This document shows positions 37,597 through 46,268 of a stretch of DNA of 64,000 bases, piece after piece; the first letter of the stretch is position 1, and every line of letters starts with the position of its first letter. The translations under genes and the position numbers were made by a program. Location: positions 434,001-498,000 of the forward strand of contig JAHJVE010000023.1 of the NCBI GenBank assembly GCA_018828385.1, read 5' to 3'. This DNA comes from Gammaproteobacteria bacterium (GTDB lineage: Bacteria > Pseudomonadota > Gammaproteobacteria > Burkholderiales > Rhodocyclaceae). The notes under the pieces were generated by a model. That model saw only the letters and a list, made by a program, of their open reading frames with translations, was not told where the DNA came from and made no database searches.

Positions 37597-38715
37597 CTAT
37601 ACGCCCTCCAGCTCATAACTGGTACTACGCCCACCCGCCGCCGACTTGCGCAAAACCCCGCGGGCCAGCAAGTCGGTGATGTCACGCAGTGCAGTGTCGG
37701 GGGAACATTTGGCAATAGCCGCCCACTTGCTGCTGTTGAGCTTGCCATCAAAGCCATCCAGCAGCCGATTGAGCAGCTTTACCTGACGCTCGTTCAAGGG
37801 TGCAGTGGCCCAGCGTTGCCAAAAGCGCGTCTTGACCAGGACAGCATCCAATGTGTGCTGTGCGGCATTAACCGCCGTTGCCAGATTTTCCAGAAACCAC
37901 TTGAGCCACGGCGTCACGTCGAGCGCCCCCTTTTGCGTCTGCTCCAGGATGGCGTAGTACTCACGGCGCTCGCGCTGGATCTGCGCCGACAAACTATAAA
38001 AACGCTGCGGACTGCCATCGGCACGCGCCAGCAACAAATCACCGATCGCCCGGGCGATGCGGCCATTGCCATCGTCGAACGGATGCAGCGTCACAAACCA
38101 CAAGTGGCCAAGACCAGCCTTCAGGATCGGATGATCTTTTGAGCTGCCATTCGCCCACGCGATAAAACGCGCCACCTCCACCGCCAATTGACCGGCCGGC
38201 GGCGCCTCGAAATGAACCCGCTGCCGGCCGATCGGGCCGGACACCACCTGCATGGGGCCATTGGCATCGTCGCGAAAGGCACCGACATCAATTTGCGATA
38301 GCCCGCTGTAGCCAGTGGGAAACAAGGCAGCGTGCCAGGCGAACAACCGGTCCATCGTCAGTGCGCTCTCACAACGCGCCGTCGCGTCCAGCACCAACTC
38401 GACCACACCCTCAACGTGGCGATCCATTGGCGCCAGCGCACCGATATCGACACCCAGACGACGAGCAATGGAAGAACGAACAGACTCGGCATCGAGTCGT
38501 TCGCCCTCAATCTCGCTCGTCCTGATCACATCCTCCGTCAACGCCGCCAGGCTCGCCTGATCGCGCAAGGCCATGCCAACGTCGGCCAAACGGCCAAGCA
38601 ACAAGCCCTGGGCACGACTCACGTCAGCCAGAGGCTGAGCCAAGGCAGCCAAGTCATAGCGCCAGTCCGGCCAATCACTGGCCTGCCAGATGTAAGTGTT
38701 ATCACCGCTATTCAT
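37597..38715 (-). CDS. Fic-family protein (class II, N-terminal inhibitory helix)
   Basis: About 372 residues from the ATG at 38715 (the frame also extends to a TTG at 38745). N-terminal TSEIEGE is the inhibitory-helix motif that blocks AMP transfer until relieved. Active site HPFDDGNGRIAR. C-terminal winged-helix region (LRDITDLLARGVL). Likely AMPylator/deAMPylator of an unknown target. Second Fic gene in the island; separated from the mystery protein pair by the operators. Confidence 0.88.
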   Translation of the reverse strand: MNSGDNTYIWQASDWPDWRYDLAALAQPLADVSRAQGLLLGRLADVGMALRDQASLAALTEDVIRTSEIEGERLDAESVRSSIARRLGVDIGALAPMDRHVEGVVELVLDATARCESALTMDRLFAWHAALFPTGYSGLSQIDVGAFRDDANGPMQVVSGPIGRQRVHFEAPPAGQLAVEVARFIAWANGSSKDHPILKAGLGHLWFVTLHPFDDGNGRIARAIGDLLLARADGSPQRFYSLSAQIQRERREYYAILEQTQKGALDVTPWLKWFLENLATAVNAAQHTLDAVLVKTRFWQRWATAPLNERQVKLLNRLLDGFDGKLNSSKWAAIAKCSPDTALRDITDLLARGVLRKSAAGGRSTSYELEGV

Positions 38716-38817
38716 ACGTGGATTATGGAACCGACTCTCAATCAAGGCAAACTATTAGCCGCAAAACATGCGGAGAATAAACAAGTTATTCTCCGCACAG
38801 AACTTAATGAACATGCC

Positions 38818-38856
38818 ATTTCAAAATTGGCCAAAATTTCCGGTTGACCGTAGAAA
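38818..38856 (-). repeat. dispersed 40-bp repeat, copy 9 (intergenic)
   Basis: Reverse copy, strong match: ATTTCAAAATTGGCC, AAAATTTCCGG, TTGACCGTAG. Lies between the Fic gene and the nucleotidyltransferase gene. Confidence 0.88.
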
Positions 38857-38936
38857 GCCTGCAGCGACGCCTTGGTTTCGATCCAGCGCATACAAGCCCC
38901 CCATTTTCCTTTAACCCCACCCTTTGTCATGTCAGA

Positions 38937-39992
38937 CTAGCCAGCCAGCATCGCCAGCACGGTTTGCTTTGCCACCCCATGCATTCGCTCGGCCGATTTT
39001 TGCAAACTTGCTTTCGGAGAACCATAGGGCAAGGCAAGCAGGGCCGTGAGTGCCAAATCAAGATCATCCGTTCGCCCGGTTTCGACCAATGCTTCAACCA
39101 CCTCGGAAGCCTGGGCAATATCCTTTTGGACCTTCGTCTGAAAAGACGCTGACCGCTCCTGCGCGACCACCAGCTTGTGCAGCGCAAAGCGAGCCGGGTC
39201 GGGCAAAGTGACGGGGATCGCGTAAGAACCAACCAGCAGACCTTGCGACAGTTGACCGCCAATCAGGTAATCCATGAATTTCAGTGGCTCGGCGGCAATC
39301 GCAAGGTCAGGAAAGTAATGCGGCGTATCGTCGTCCAATGCCTTTTGGGTCGTCAAAAAATCGATCTTTACCTTCGTCTTCCGGCTCATCATCGATGTCG
39401 ACGGATGTTTGAGATTGAGCCTGGGAACCTCAAAAAACGAAGCATCGAGCTCCTTCATAACCTCGGGAACGCAGATCGTCTCCCCTGAATCCGGGATTGC
39501 CAGGCTAATTCCGGTCGGCCGCGCAAAATCCATGTCAGTTGTCTTGAGGCTGCTGCCCCAACGAACCCCCAGCGAATTGCCGATACCGGCAAAGGCATGC
39601 GAGCCAACCACCACCACGCCCTTCGAAAACAGACCACAACGAGCCAGCCATTCCAGCACCTTGAAATGCGTCGGTTCCACAGACATCCCGCCACTACCCA
39701 CGAAGGCGCGAGTCGTTGCCCGCAGCCCGGCAATGGCATCCTCAGCCGTTTTTTTACGCTCAAGCAAACTGCTGATCAGTGCCGTCGTCGCCTCACTCTC
39801 AACACCAATCGACTTTCGCTTGAAGCGACCATCGGGCAACTTGATCTGCCAATAGACGTAGCGCTTCCCCCTCGCCGTATTGATGTAAGGGCTGCCAACA
39901 ACCCCATTCTCAAAGATCAAAACGCTATACGCCATCGCCTCTTCGAGCAATTGCGAATAGAGAGTCTGAGTAACAGCGCTTTGCAATTCCAT
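38937..39992 (-). CDS. nucleotidyltransferase-like protein (NTP_transf_8 / GSU2403 type)
   Basis: 351 residues. Catalytic-type pattern VVVGSHAFAGIGNSLG with TTDMDFARP supplying the acidic pair. The N-terminal 60 residues resemble a small fold with VLIFENGVVGSPY. Family members occur in accessory islands and may be toxin-like, but the substrate is unknown. A perfect 12-bp inverted repeat sits 15 bp upstream of the start, suggesting a dedicated repressor or self-control. No antitoxin gene is obvious next to it. Confidence 0.8.
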   Translation of the reverse strand: MELQSAVTQTLYSQLLEEAMAYSVLIFENGVVGSPYINTARGKRYVYWQIKLPDGRFKRKSIGVESEATTALISSLLERKKTAEDAIAGLRATTRAFVGSGGMSVEPTHFKVLEWLARCGLFSKGVVVVGSHAFAGIGNSLGVRWGSSLKTTDMDFARPTGISLAIPDSGETICVPEVMKELDASFFEVPRLNLKHPSTSMMSRKTKVKIDFLTTQKALDDDTPHYFPDLAIAAEPLKFMDYLIGGQLSQGLLVGSYAIPVTLPDPARFALHKLVVAQERSASFQTKVQKDIAQASEVVEALVETGRTDDLDLALTALLALPYGSPKASLQKSAERMHGVAKQTVLAMLAG

Positions 39993-40006
39993 GATCAGCT
40001 CAGCAA

Positions 40007-40038
40007 GTTGTAGTACACAAAACCAAGTGTACTACAAC
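40007..40038. promoter_or_regulatory. 12-bp perfect inverted repeat upstream of the nucleotidyltransferase gene
   Basis: Arms GTTGTAGTACAC (40007-40018) and GTGTACTACAAC (40027-40038) around an 8-base spacer. Located between the gene and the upstream glycosyltransferase gene. Lacks a T-tract, so an operator is more likely than a terminator. Confidence 0.75.
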
Positions 40039-40092
40039 ACTTTGAATAACGAGTAGATTCCCTCTTTGAATTGCCACGGCTTTTCTCGGTAC

Positions 40093-41199
40093 TCACTTAC
40101 CTGGCAAATACCTGGCCAACAAATCCTCGTACTGCGCCAGCACATGCGGCCATGTAAACTCTCGCAGGAAGCGTCCGCGACTATTGCCCGACAAGGCCTG
40201 CAAACGAGACGGCTCAGCCAACAACGGCCCAAGTTGCTCCGAGAAAGAAGCTTCCCCATCGAAATACACCGCGCCATCCCCCGCCACCCAGCGATTGAAG
40301 CGGTTGTCGTGGGCAATGACCGCATTCCCGGCCCCCAGCGCCTCAACCAATGAGGGATTGGTACCACCCACCTGATGGCCGTGCACATAAGCCGCGCAAT
40401 GAAAGCGCAAAGCCTGGACGACCGTCTTGTCGTAGATAGCCCCGGGGAACAAAACCTCATCACTTGCCGCACTCTTGATCGCCTGGTGATAAGCGTTCTC
40501 ATCCTGATAATTGCCCAGCACCACCAAGTGATAACCGCGTTTCGCCGCAGAAAATCCCTGCACAATCTCCAGCAACGAGTTTTCCGGCTCGGCACGAGCA
40601 ACCACCGTCAGATAACGCCCCGGCTCAACCCCGAGCGCACGCACCGGCGCCTCATCCGCCGTCAACACCTCATCGGCCCCATAAGGAATCGTCGTGATCT
40701 TGCTGCCGCGCACACGCGACTCCAGATGCACCTTGATCTGCGGGTGGTCTGCCACCAGATGATTGCCCAGCCAGCAGCCCGCCCAATCGTTCATCCAGAA
40801 CCACGTCTTGGCAATGCCTCCCCACTTGGCACGCGACCACTCGATTCCATCCATGTTGATCAGGTTCGGAATGCCCTTCAAACGCAGCAGGCTGCAGAAC
40901 ACCGCCGTGTTGTAACCCAGCGTCAAACACAAATCACCAAACTGCGCGGCATGCGCTGTTGCCTTCCAATCGAACACAATCGTGCCCTTGGGGCCAGTCT
41001 GGGCAACCGGAATACGTACCCGCTCCACACCACGCCACGTATCGTTGAACACCGGGCCGCTGCCATCCTCCTGGCAATAGACAATCACTCGCCATCCACG
41101 GTCAACGAGAAAAAGAGCCAAATATTCGGCAAAGGTTTCAAAGCCACCGTGGGCGGCAGGCACGCCACGCGTGCCAAGGATTCTTAGGGTTTTTTGCAT
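40093..41199 (-). CDS. glycosyltransferase (DUF1972 / GT4-like)
   Basis: 368 residues. Starts with LRILGTRGVPAAHGGFETF, the hallmark of the DUF1972 glycosyltransferase group, often rhamnosyl- or similar transferases of exopolysaccharide. C-terminal part has the GT4 pattern GGTNPSLVEALGAGNAVIAHD. Two bases separate it from the next glycosyltransferase gene. Acceptor and sugar not identifiable. Confidence 0.85.
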   Translation of the reverse strand: MQKTLRILGTRGVPAAHGGFETFAEYLALFLVDRGWRVIVYCQEDGSGPVFNDTWRGVERVRIPVAQTGPKGTIVFDWKATAHAAQFGDLCLTLGYNTAVFCSLLRLKGIPNLINMDGIEWSRAKWGGIAKTWFWMNDWAGCWLGNHLVADHPQIKVHLESRVRGSKITTIPYGADEVLTADEAPVRALGVEPGRYLTVVARAEPENSLLEIVQGFSAAKRGYHLVVLGNYQDENAYHQAIKSAASDEVLFPGAIYDKTVVQALRFHCAAYVHGHQVGGTNPSLVEALGAGNAVIAHDNRFNRWVAGDGAVYFDGEASFSEQLGPLLAEPSRLQALSGNSRGRFLREFTWPHVLAQYEDLLARYLPGK

Positions 41200-41201
41200 G
41201 T

Positions 41202-42428
41202 TTAGTTCTTGACGCCTAATTCGGCATACAGGGCCAGCGTCGCCTGCAGATAGCCCTCGCGATTAAAGTTGGTGGTTACATGATTGCGCGCTGAACGCCC
41301 GGCCTGCGCGATTTGCTCCGCTGGCAAGGCATTTATTCGGCCGAGCAATGCAGCCAATTCATCGACATTTCGGCTCTCAAAAGTCCAGCCGGTTTCCCCT
41401 TCGATCACCATTTCAGGAATACCGCCGATACGCGCTCCGACAACAGGCGTTCCCAGCGCAAAACTTTCCAGCACGCTCATCGGCGCGTTTTCGAACCACT
41501 CAGAAGGCAGCACTACCGCCCGAGCTTCACGAATCAAGGCATGCAAATCTGCACCGGAACGGTAGCCAAGAAACTCAACATCCCCGGCCAATTCCTTTTG
41601 CAAGGCATGCAACTCAGCCTCAATCGGCCCCGTGCCTGCAATTTTCACCTTCACGCCAGCGGCTTTGGCTGCCCTCATCAAGGTTGCGACACCCTTTTCC
41701 GGAGCTAGGCGCCCAAAATACAAAAAATAATCGCCGGACTCATAGGCTGGCTCAAAGCTGGAAGAGTCAACGTAGTTCGGGATGTAGATCAATTTCTCGC
41801 GAGGCCAGCCCCATTCAACAAACTTTTCGAGAAAGAAGCGACTCGGAACAACCACCCTGGCCAGATGTCGCTGATACGTGTTCATAGTGCGCTGCAGAGC
41901 ACTTTCAGCTGCAACGATAACGCTGGCCGCCAACGAACCACGTACGCAGCGATGCTTGATGACGTTCAGTACCGAACCATCCTTGCAACGCTCGCACACG
42001 CCAGTGTCGTTCAGCATTTTGTACGCCGGGCACGCGATTTTGAGGTCATGTGCAGTCATAACGGCCGGAATTCCTTCAGCCGACAACACCGGCAATATCG
42101 AAGGCGACAGGTGGTGGTAGATGCAATGCAAATGCGCCACATCCGGACGAAAGTCAGCAATCAGGCTACGCAGCTTGCGCTGGGCCTCAAAAGAATAAAT
42201 TGCCTTGGCCGCCATCGAAATTTTTTGTGGCAGCGAATAGGCCTCGCCAAACTCCAACTCATCAATGAAATAACGTGACCATGAAGTGTCGAAGTTTTTT
42301 GGGTGCTTCATCGAGAAGAACCCGTTCTTCCATCCCAAGCCCTCCAACAGCGCGGCATGTTCCAGATACACCACATCGGAACCGCCACGACGGTAGTGGT
42401 AGCTATTGACGTTAAGCAGCTGCGGCAT
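41202..42428 (-). CDS. glycosyltransferase family 4 protein
   Basis: 408 residues, GT-B fold. N-terminal acceptor domain begins NVNSYHYRRGGSDV, a pattern seen in exopolysaccharide GT4 enzymes. C-terminal donor site with YFGRLAPEKG and SVLESFALGTPVVGAR. Three bases separate it from the next gene. Retaining transferase; sugar unknown. Confidence 0.87.
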   Translation of the reverse strand: MPQLLNVNSYHYRRGGSDVVYLEHAALLEGLGWKNGFFSMKHPKNFDTSWSRYFIDELEFGEAYSLPQKISMAAKAIYSFEAQRKLRSLIADFRPDVAHLHCIYHHLSPSILPVLSAEGIPAVMTAHDLKIACPAYKMLNDTGVCERCKDGSVLNVIKHRCVRGSLAASVIVAAESALQRTMNTYQRHLARVVVPSRFFLEKFVEWGWPREKLIYIPNYVDSSSFEPAYESGDYFLYFGRLAPEKGVATLMRAAKAAGVKVKIAGTGPIEAELHALQKELAGDVEFLGYRSGADLHALIREARAVVLPSEWFENAPMSVLESFALGTPVVGARIGGIPEMVIEGETGWTFESRNVDELAALLGRINALPAEQIAQAGRSARNHVTTNFNREGYLQATLALYAELGVKN

Positions 42429-42431
42429 TGC

Positions 42432-43529
42432 TCAATGCACCTTTAAATAGTTAACAACACGATTGGCAATATCGGGCCACTGCGCATCACCTCCTGCAGC
42501 CTGCATTGCAGCCGAATAGCCGGAGAAGTTTCCGGCGATTTCGCGAATGGCCACTTCGAGATGACGTGCCAAGGCTTTATCAGCCTCAAAAAGCACACCG
42601 GCGCCGGCGGGAATTTGCTCAGGAAAGTCGCCAACGCGGCTGGCCACAACCGGCTTGCCAAAAGCCAGCGCCAGTTTCAGTACGCCACTTGTGGTGCCCT
42701 CGCGATAAGGCAGGGCGATGATGTCGGAAGCTGCAAAGTAATTCTCAACCGCTTCAAACGGAATACGCCGGTCGTGCACAATCACGTTAGGCATGGCCCT
42801 CGCCTCTTCCAGTCGCTGCGCATACGCTGTGCCGTGGCTATCAAGGCTACCGCCGCCCGCAACCAGAAATTTTACGTTGGGGTCAGAAAGCAACATCGTC
42901 TTGGCAGCATCAAGGAACTCCATCAACCCTTTTCGCGGTTCCAGATGCCCGAAAAAGAGCACCACCGTGTCATCAGGCTCAATGCCGCCAATAGCTTTAC
43001 GAGCTGCCTCACGATTTATTCCAGTGAGGTCAAAAATGTCATAAATGCCGTGCGGAACGACCAATACCTCCGTTGCTACGCCTAGTTTACGCAGGCCGGA
43101 AGCAGCGGCAGTGGAATGGGCAATCACTCGCGAGAATGATCGGTAATAAAACCCGAACTCTGCTCGACTCCAGGGCCGGGGATAGTGCGGCAACACATCG
43201 TGCACCGTCACTGCACAGCCGATTCCGAACAACTTCAATACCCTCACCACCAAAGCATCGATCACCGGGAATTTCAGTGGCCCTTGAATAAGCACCCAAT
43301 CGGGGCGACGACGCAGAACCCCGAAAAAAAATCGGAAAATATCAAGCGGATAGTGACGTGAACGCCTAAAGACGCGCTCGACAGCAAACCCCATTTCGTC
43401 GAAACGCACCGGCAGGGATTGCGCCGATACGACCTGCGCCTTGACCAACCTAGCCAAAGCACGCGCCAGGGAAACCGAATAATCGGCCAAGCCGGAGTCA
43501 CCGGTGAAACTGACCACTTCAACTTTCAT
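42432..43529 (-). CDS. glycosyltransferase family 4 protein
   Basis: 365 residues from the ATG at 43529, which overlaps the upstream stop (ATGA); the longer frame has no family resemblance. GT-B fold: N-terminal SFTGDSGLADYSVSLARAL, C-terminal FFGHLEPRKG and LKLALAFGKPVVASRVG. Sugar unknown. Confidence 0.87.
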   Translation of the reverse strand: MKVEVVSFTGDSGLADYSVSLARALARLVKAQVVSAQSLPVRFDEMGFAVERVFRRSRHYPLDIFRFFFGVLRRRPDWVLIQGPLKFPVIDALVVRVLKLFGIGCAVTVHDVLPHYPRPWSRAEFGFYYRSFSRVIAHSTAAASGLRKLGVATEVLVVPHGIYDIFDLTGINREAARKAIGGIEPDDTVVLFFGHLEPRKGLMEFLDAAKTMLLSDPNVKFLVAGGGSLDSHGTAYAQRLEEARAMPNVIVHDRRIPFEAVENYFAASDIIALPYREGTTSGVLKLALAFGKPVVASRVGDFPEQIPAGAGVLFEADKALARHLEVAIREIAGNFSGYSAAMQAAGGDAQWPDIANRVVNYLKVH

Positions 43530-44761
43530 ACAGTCGCCTCGACGTACTTGGGGTTGCCATAAATACGCTCGATCAATGCATCCCAGCCAAATGCCTGAAC
43601 CCGCTTTCGGCAAGCGCTCGACAACGCCGGATCAGAGCGAACACGAGCAAGCACGCGGATCACGGCATCAGCAAATTCATTCAGTGTGGAGTCGACATTT
43701 GTACCGGCTGCGACGGCAGCCCCACACGTGTCATCGACCACGACACCAGGACCGCCGAGGCGAAAACAGACGACCGGCAGGCCACACTGCAGCGCTTCAA
43801 GTACGACAAAGCCACCCGAATCCCGCAGGCTGGGATAAAACAACAAATCAAAATCCTTGTAACGGGCAAGAACCTCGTCTTTTGTCATCCAGCCCAGCCA
43901 GGTAACCACATGAGAGATGCCAAGGTGTTCGGCGCTTTGCTGCCAGCGGGCGCGGTCCACGCCGTCACCAATGATGGTCAGCGTGAGCGATGAATCTGCA
44001 GCCAAAGCGCGGGCAAATGCCTGCAGGCCGAGATCCATGCCCTTCAAGCCAATGCACCGGCCAACGAAAACAAGGCGGGTTCCTTTGCGCGGAACAGCTT
44101 CAGAATAGTTTGCTAATGGCAATGCGTCACAACCAATAGCCAGCTCTACCCGTGCCGACTTTGCAACACGCGGCGAAACTTTGTTCAGATGGCCTTCTGA
44201 AGTAAAGAAAACCCTTTCGGCACGCCCAAAGGTCAGGCGCATCAGCGGATCAAAACGGACCACACTGTTCGCAATGTGGCGCACCACTTCAACCATGCGT
44301 TGAGACCACGAAAACTCGGCGGTATAACCCGCCGGAATTTCATCACCGCCAGCAACCGGCCCGAAATAGAATGGAATACCGAGCTTCCACATGAAGCTCG
44401 GCTGCCGAAAACTTACCCAGGTCACGTGATGAACGAGATCGAACCGCCGCTCTTGATGGGCGCGGGCGGCCACCCGATAGGCAGCCCACTGCCAAACGTA
44501 GTAATAGAGATGATTGCGACGATTGAAACGCCGAAGAACGGAATGCAATGCCGGCAAATCGACATAAAGAAAACGTACTTTTTGACACTCGCCAGTTTTG
44601 CTGACGTGCGCCTCAATCGTTGCTTGATGGCTGGCACGAGTAATAACAGTCACATCGAAACCACGATCGGATAATTGCCGCGCCCATTGCCAGCCGACTT
44701 CTTCATCAGAGCCGAACACCGGGTCACAGGCAAAGGCGGACAAAAGAATTCGTTGATTCAT
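43526..44761 (-). CDS. glycosyltransferase family 4 protein
   Basis: 411 residues from the ATG at 44761, which overlaps the stop of the glycosidase-like gene. Begins ILLSAFACDPVFGSDEEVGWQWA, a recognised exopolysaccharide GT4 pattern. Donor site FVGRCIGLKGMDLG and GGFVVLEALQCGLPVVCF. Sugar unknown. Confidence 0.87.
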   Translation of the reverse strand: MNQRILLSAFACDPVFGSDEEVGWQWARQLSDRGFDVTVITRASHQATIEAHVSKTGECQKVRFLYVDLPALHSVLRRFNRRNHLYYYVWQWAAYRVAARAHQERRFDLVHHVTWVSFRQPSFMWKLGIPFYFGPVAGGDEIPAGYTAEFSWSQRMVEVVRHIANSVVRFDPLMRLTFGRAERVFFTSEGHLNKVSPRVAKSARVELAIGCDALPLANYSEAVPRKGTRLVFVGRCIGLKGMDLGLQAFARALAADSSLTLTIIGDGVDRARWQQSAEHLGISHVVTWLGWMTKDEVLARYKDFDLLFYPSLRDSGGFVVLEALQCGLPVVCFRLGGPGVVVDDTCGAAVAAGTNVDSTLNEFADAVIRVLARVRSDPALSSACRKRVQAFGWDALIERIYGNPKYVEATV

Positions 44762-46251
44762 TCGGCTACTCTGAAACGTAGGATGGAAACTGAGCGTGCC
44801 GGCAGGTTCACCTTTGCGCTTTCGCGCTGCACGGCAATTTGAGTCGGCTGCATGCCGAGCGTACGAAAATTTTCGCCACGACAAGCCTTCGCTTCGCTTA
44901 AACAAACGAGTGACTGACCAACCACGTCACCATCCAATGACAAGGTATCTGGTAATCCAAGAGAAAAGCCTGCCGAGCTATTTGCTCGATTTACCACCCA
45001 AACAATGAGATTTTTTCCAGCTGCATCTAAAAATGCTGCGCTACGCAGGTCATAGCCGCCGGCGTAACCCGAGTCGCTTCGGCTTGTCGTCAGGGATTTG
45101 AGGCGCACCTCCGCGCCTGATCCGCCAAGAAGTTTCAACAAATAGCCAACACCAGTTGGTTGGGGCACACCATTTTTGATATCGAAAACGTTCCACGGAC
45201 CGGCACGCAGTCCGTGCAACATCGCGCCGGCAACACTGGGCACCTGAGATATGGCAATGATGAAGTCCGCTGTTCCTAAGACGCCATCCAGATCATTGGT
45301 TTGCGACCAGTTCTTTTCCCATTCTGGGTCGCGCCCATCGCCTTCCGGCCAGCGCCCGTGTTCAGTAATCCAGAGCTCCACCGGCCGTTTGAGCATCCGT
45401 TCAGCCTGCTCCCCTGTCTCGACGACGGTCCGCAACTGCGTTGAAACCGATGGCCCCCCGGGCTTTCCATCGTAGTAAAGATGCAGCGCAACACCACCAA
45501 TCGGGGTGGTAGTTACACTCAGCAACCGCTCATTGAATATGCGGCGCGGCGGTTGCCTCGGATCGTCATACTCGATCAAGGGCAAAACAAGACGGGCCAC
45601 TTTGTCTTTGCTCAAAATTGCGTTACCAACAACGGAAGCCCGCTTACCAATCTGCTCCGGGGACCATTGGTAGCGCCCCCGCTCCAGTTCATTCCCCAGT
45701 TCCCAATAGCGATGCATTCCGACCGCCTGGGTAGCCAGCATGGCTGCGCCCGCCCCCGCATCTGACGCGACCTTGGCGTCAGAAACAACACGATAGTTCT
45801 CACCAACTAAGTTCGCAATGAGCCAGGCAGTGTTCCCTCGAGTGTTCCGGACAAGGCTCAGATACTCATCAATACCGAAACGACACTGCATGGGCCCAGC
45901 CCACGGAACTGCTTTGACCGGCCATCGATTTGCGAGTGGACCGCTACAAGATCGCCATGAGATTTCATTCGCGCCGCCACCGTAACGGACGACGCCGCCT
46001 GCTTGGCTTAGCAAGTCGGAAACAGAGGTGTGCGTAGTTTCCGTGGCTTGCTCTAACAGGCCATCAGCATGGCCCCACCACAAAGAATGTACGCCTAGCA
46101 GATTTCGAGCAGGATAGACCGACACACTCTCGCGTATAACTTCTAGACGATACTCATTGCCGCGACCCACGATGGTCGAGGATTCGTTGGCTGCGCCCGC
46201 GGCATGCCAAAAAACAAAAGCCACAAGAAAAACAGCGACTCCCGTCGCCAT
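44758..46251 (-). CDS. secreted clan-A-type glycoside hydrolase in the exopolysaccharide locus
   Basis: About 497 residues. An N-terminal hydrophobic segment ending AAGAAN looks like a signal or anchor. A TIM-barrel pattern is suggested by YWELGNELERG (likely acid/base Glu) and ELWITEHGRWP (likely nucleophile Glu), followed by a beta-domain. This resembles arabinofuranosidase/GH39-like enzymes. ATG at 46251 is preferred for its GGAGG spacing, though 46257 is possible. Likely trims or releases the polymer; the substrate is inferred. Confidence 0.72.
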   Translation of the reverse strand: MATGVAVFLVAFVFWHAAGAANESSTIVGRGNEYRLEVIRESVSVYPARNLLGVHSLWWGHADGLLEQATETTHTSVSDLLSQAGGVVRYGGGANEISWRSCSGPLANRWPVKAVPWAGPMQCRFGIDEYLSLVRNTRGNTAWLIANLVGENYRVVSDAKVASDAGAGAAMLATQAVGMHRYWELGNELERGRYQWSPEQIGKRASVVGNAILSKDKVARLVLPLIEYDDPRQPPRRIFNERLLSVTTTPIGGVALHLYYDGKPGGPSVSTQLRTVVETGEQAERMLKRPVELWITEHGRWPEGDGRDPEWEKNWSQTNDLDGVLGTADFIIAISQVPSVAGAMLHGLRAGPWNVFDIKNGVPQPTGVGYLLKLLGGSGAEVRLKSLTTSRSDSGYAGGYDLRSAAFLDAAGKNLIVWVVNRANSSAGFSLGLPDTLSLDGDVVGQSLVCLSEAKACRGENFRTLGMQPTQIAVQRESAKVNLPARSVSILRFRVAE

Positions 46252-46268
46252 TTGCATGTACCTCCGAT

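Noticed and set aside
38742-38930. 62-codon frame containing YGQPEILANFEM
   Set aside because: Mostly translation of an intergenic repeat copy and its flanks; no homology or ribosome site seen.
41088-41128. CACGGTCAACGAGAAAAAGAGCC in the 40093 glycosyltransferase
   Set aside because: Encodes a family-typical segment (LFLVDRGWRVIVYC); only part of the repeat core fits.
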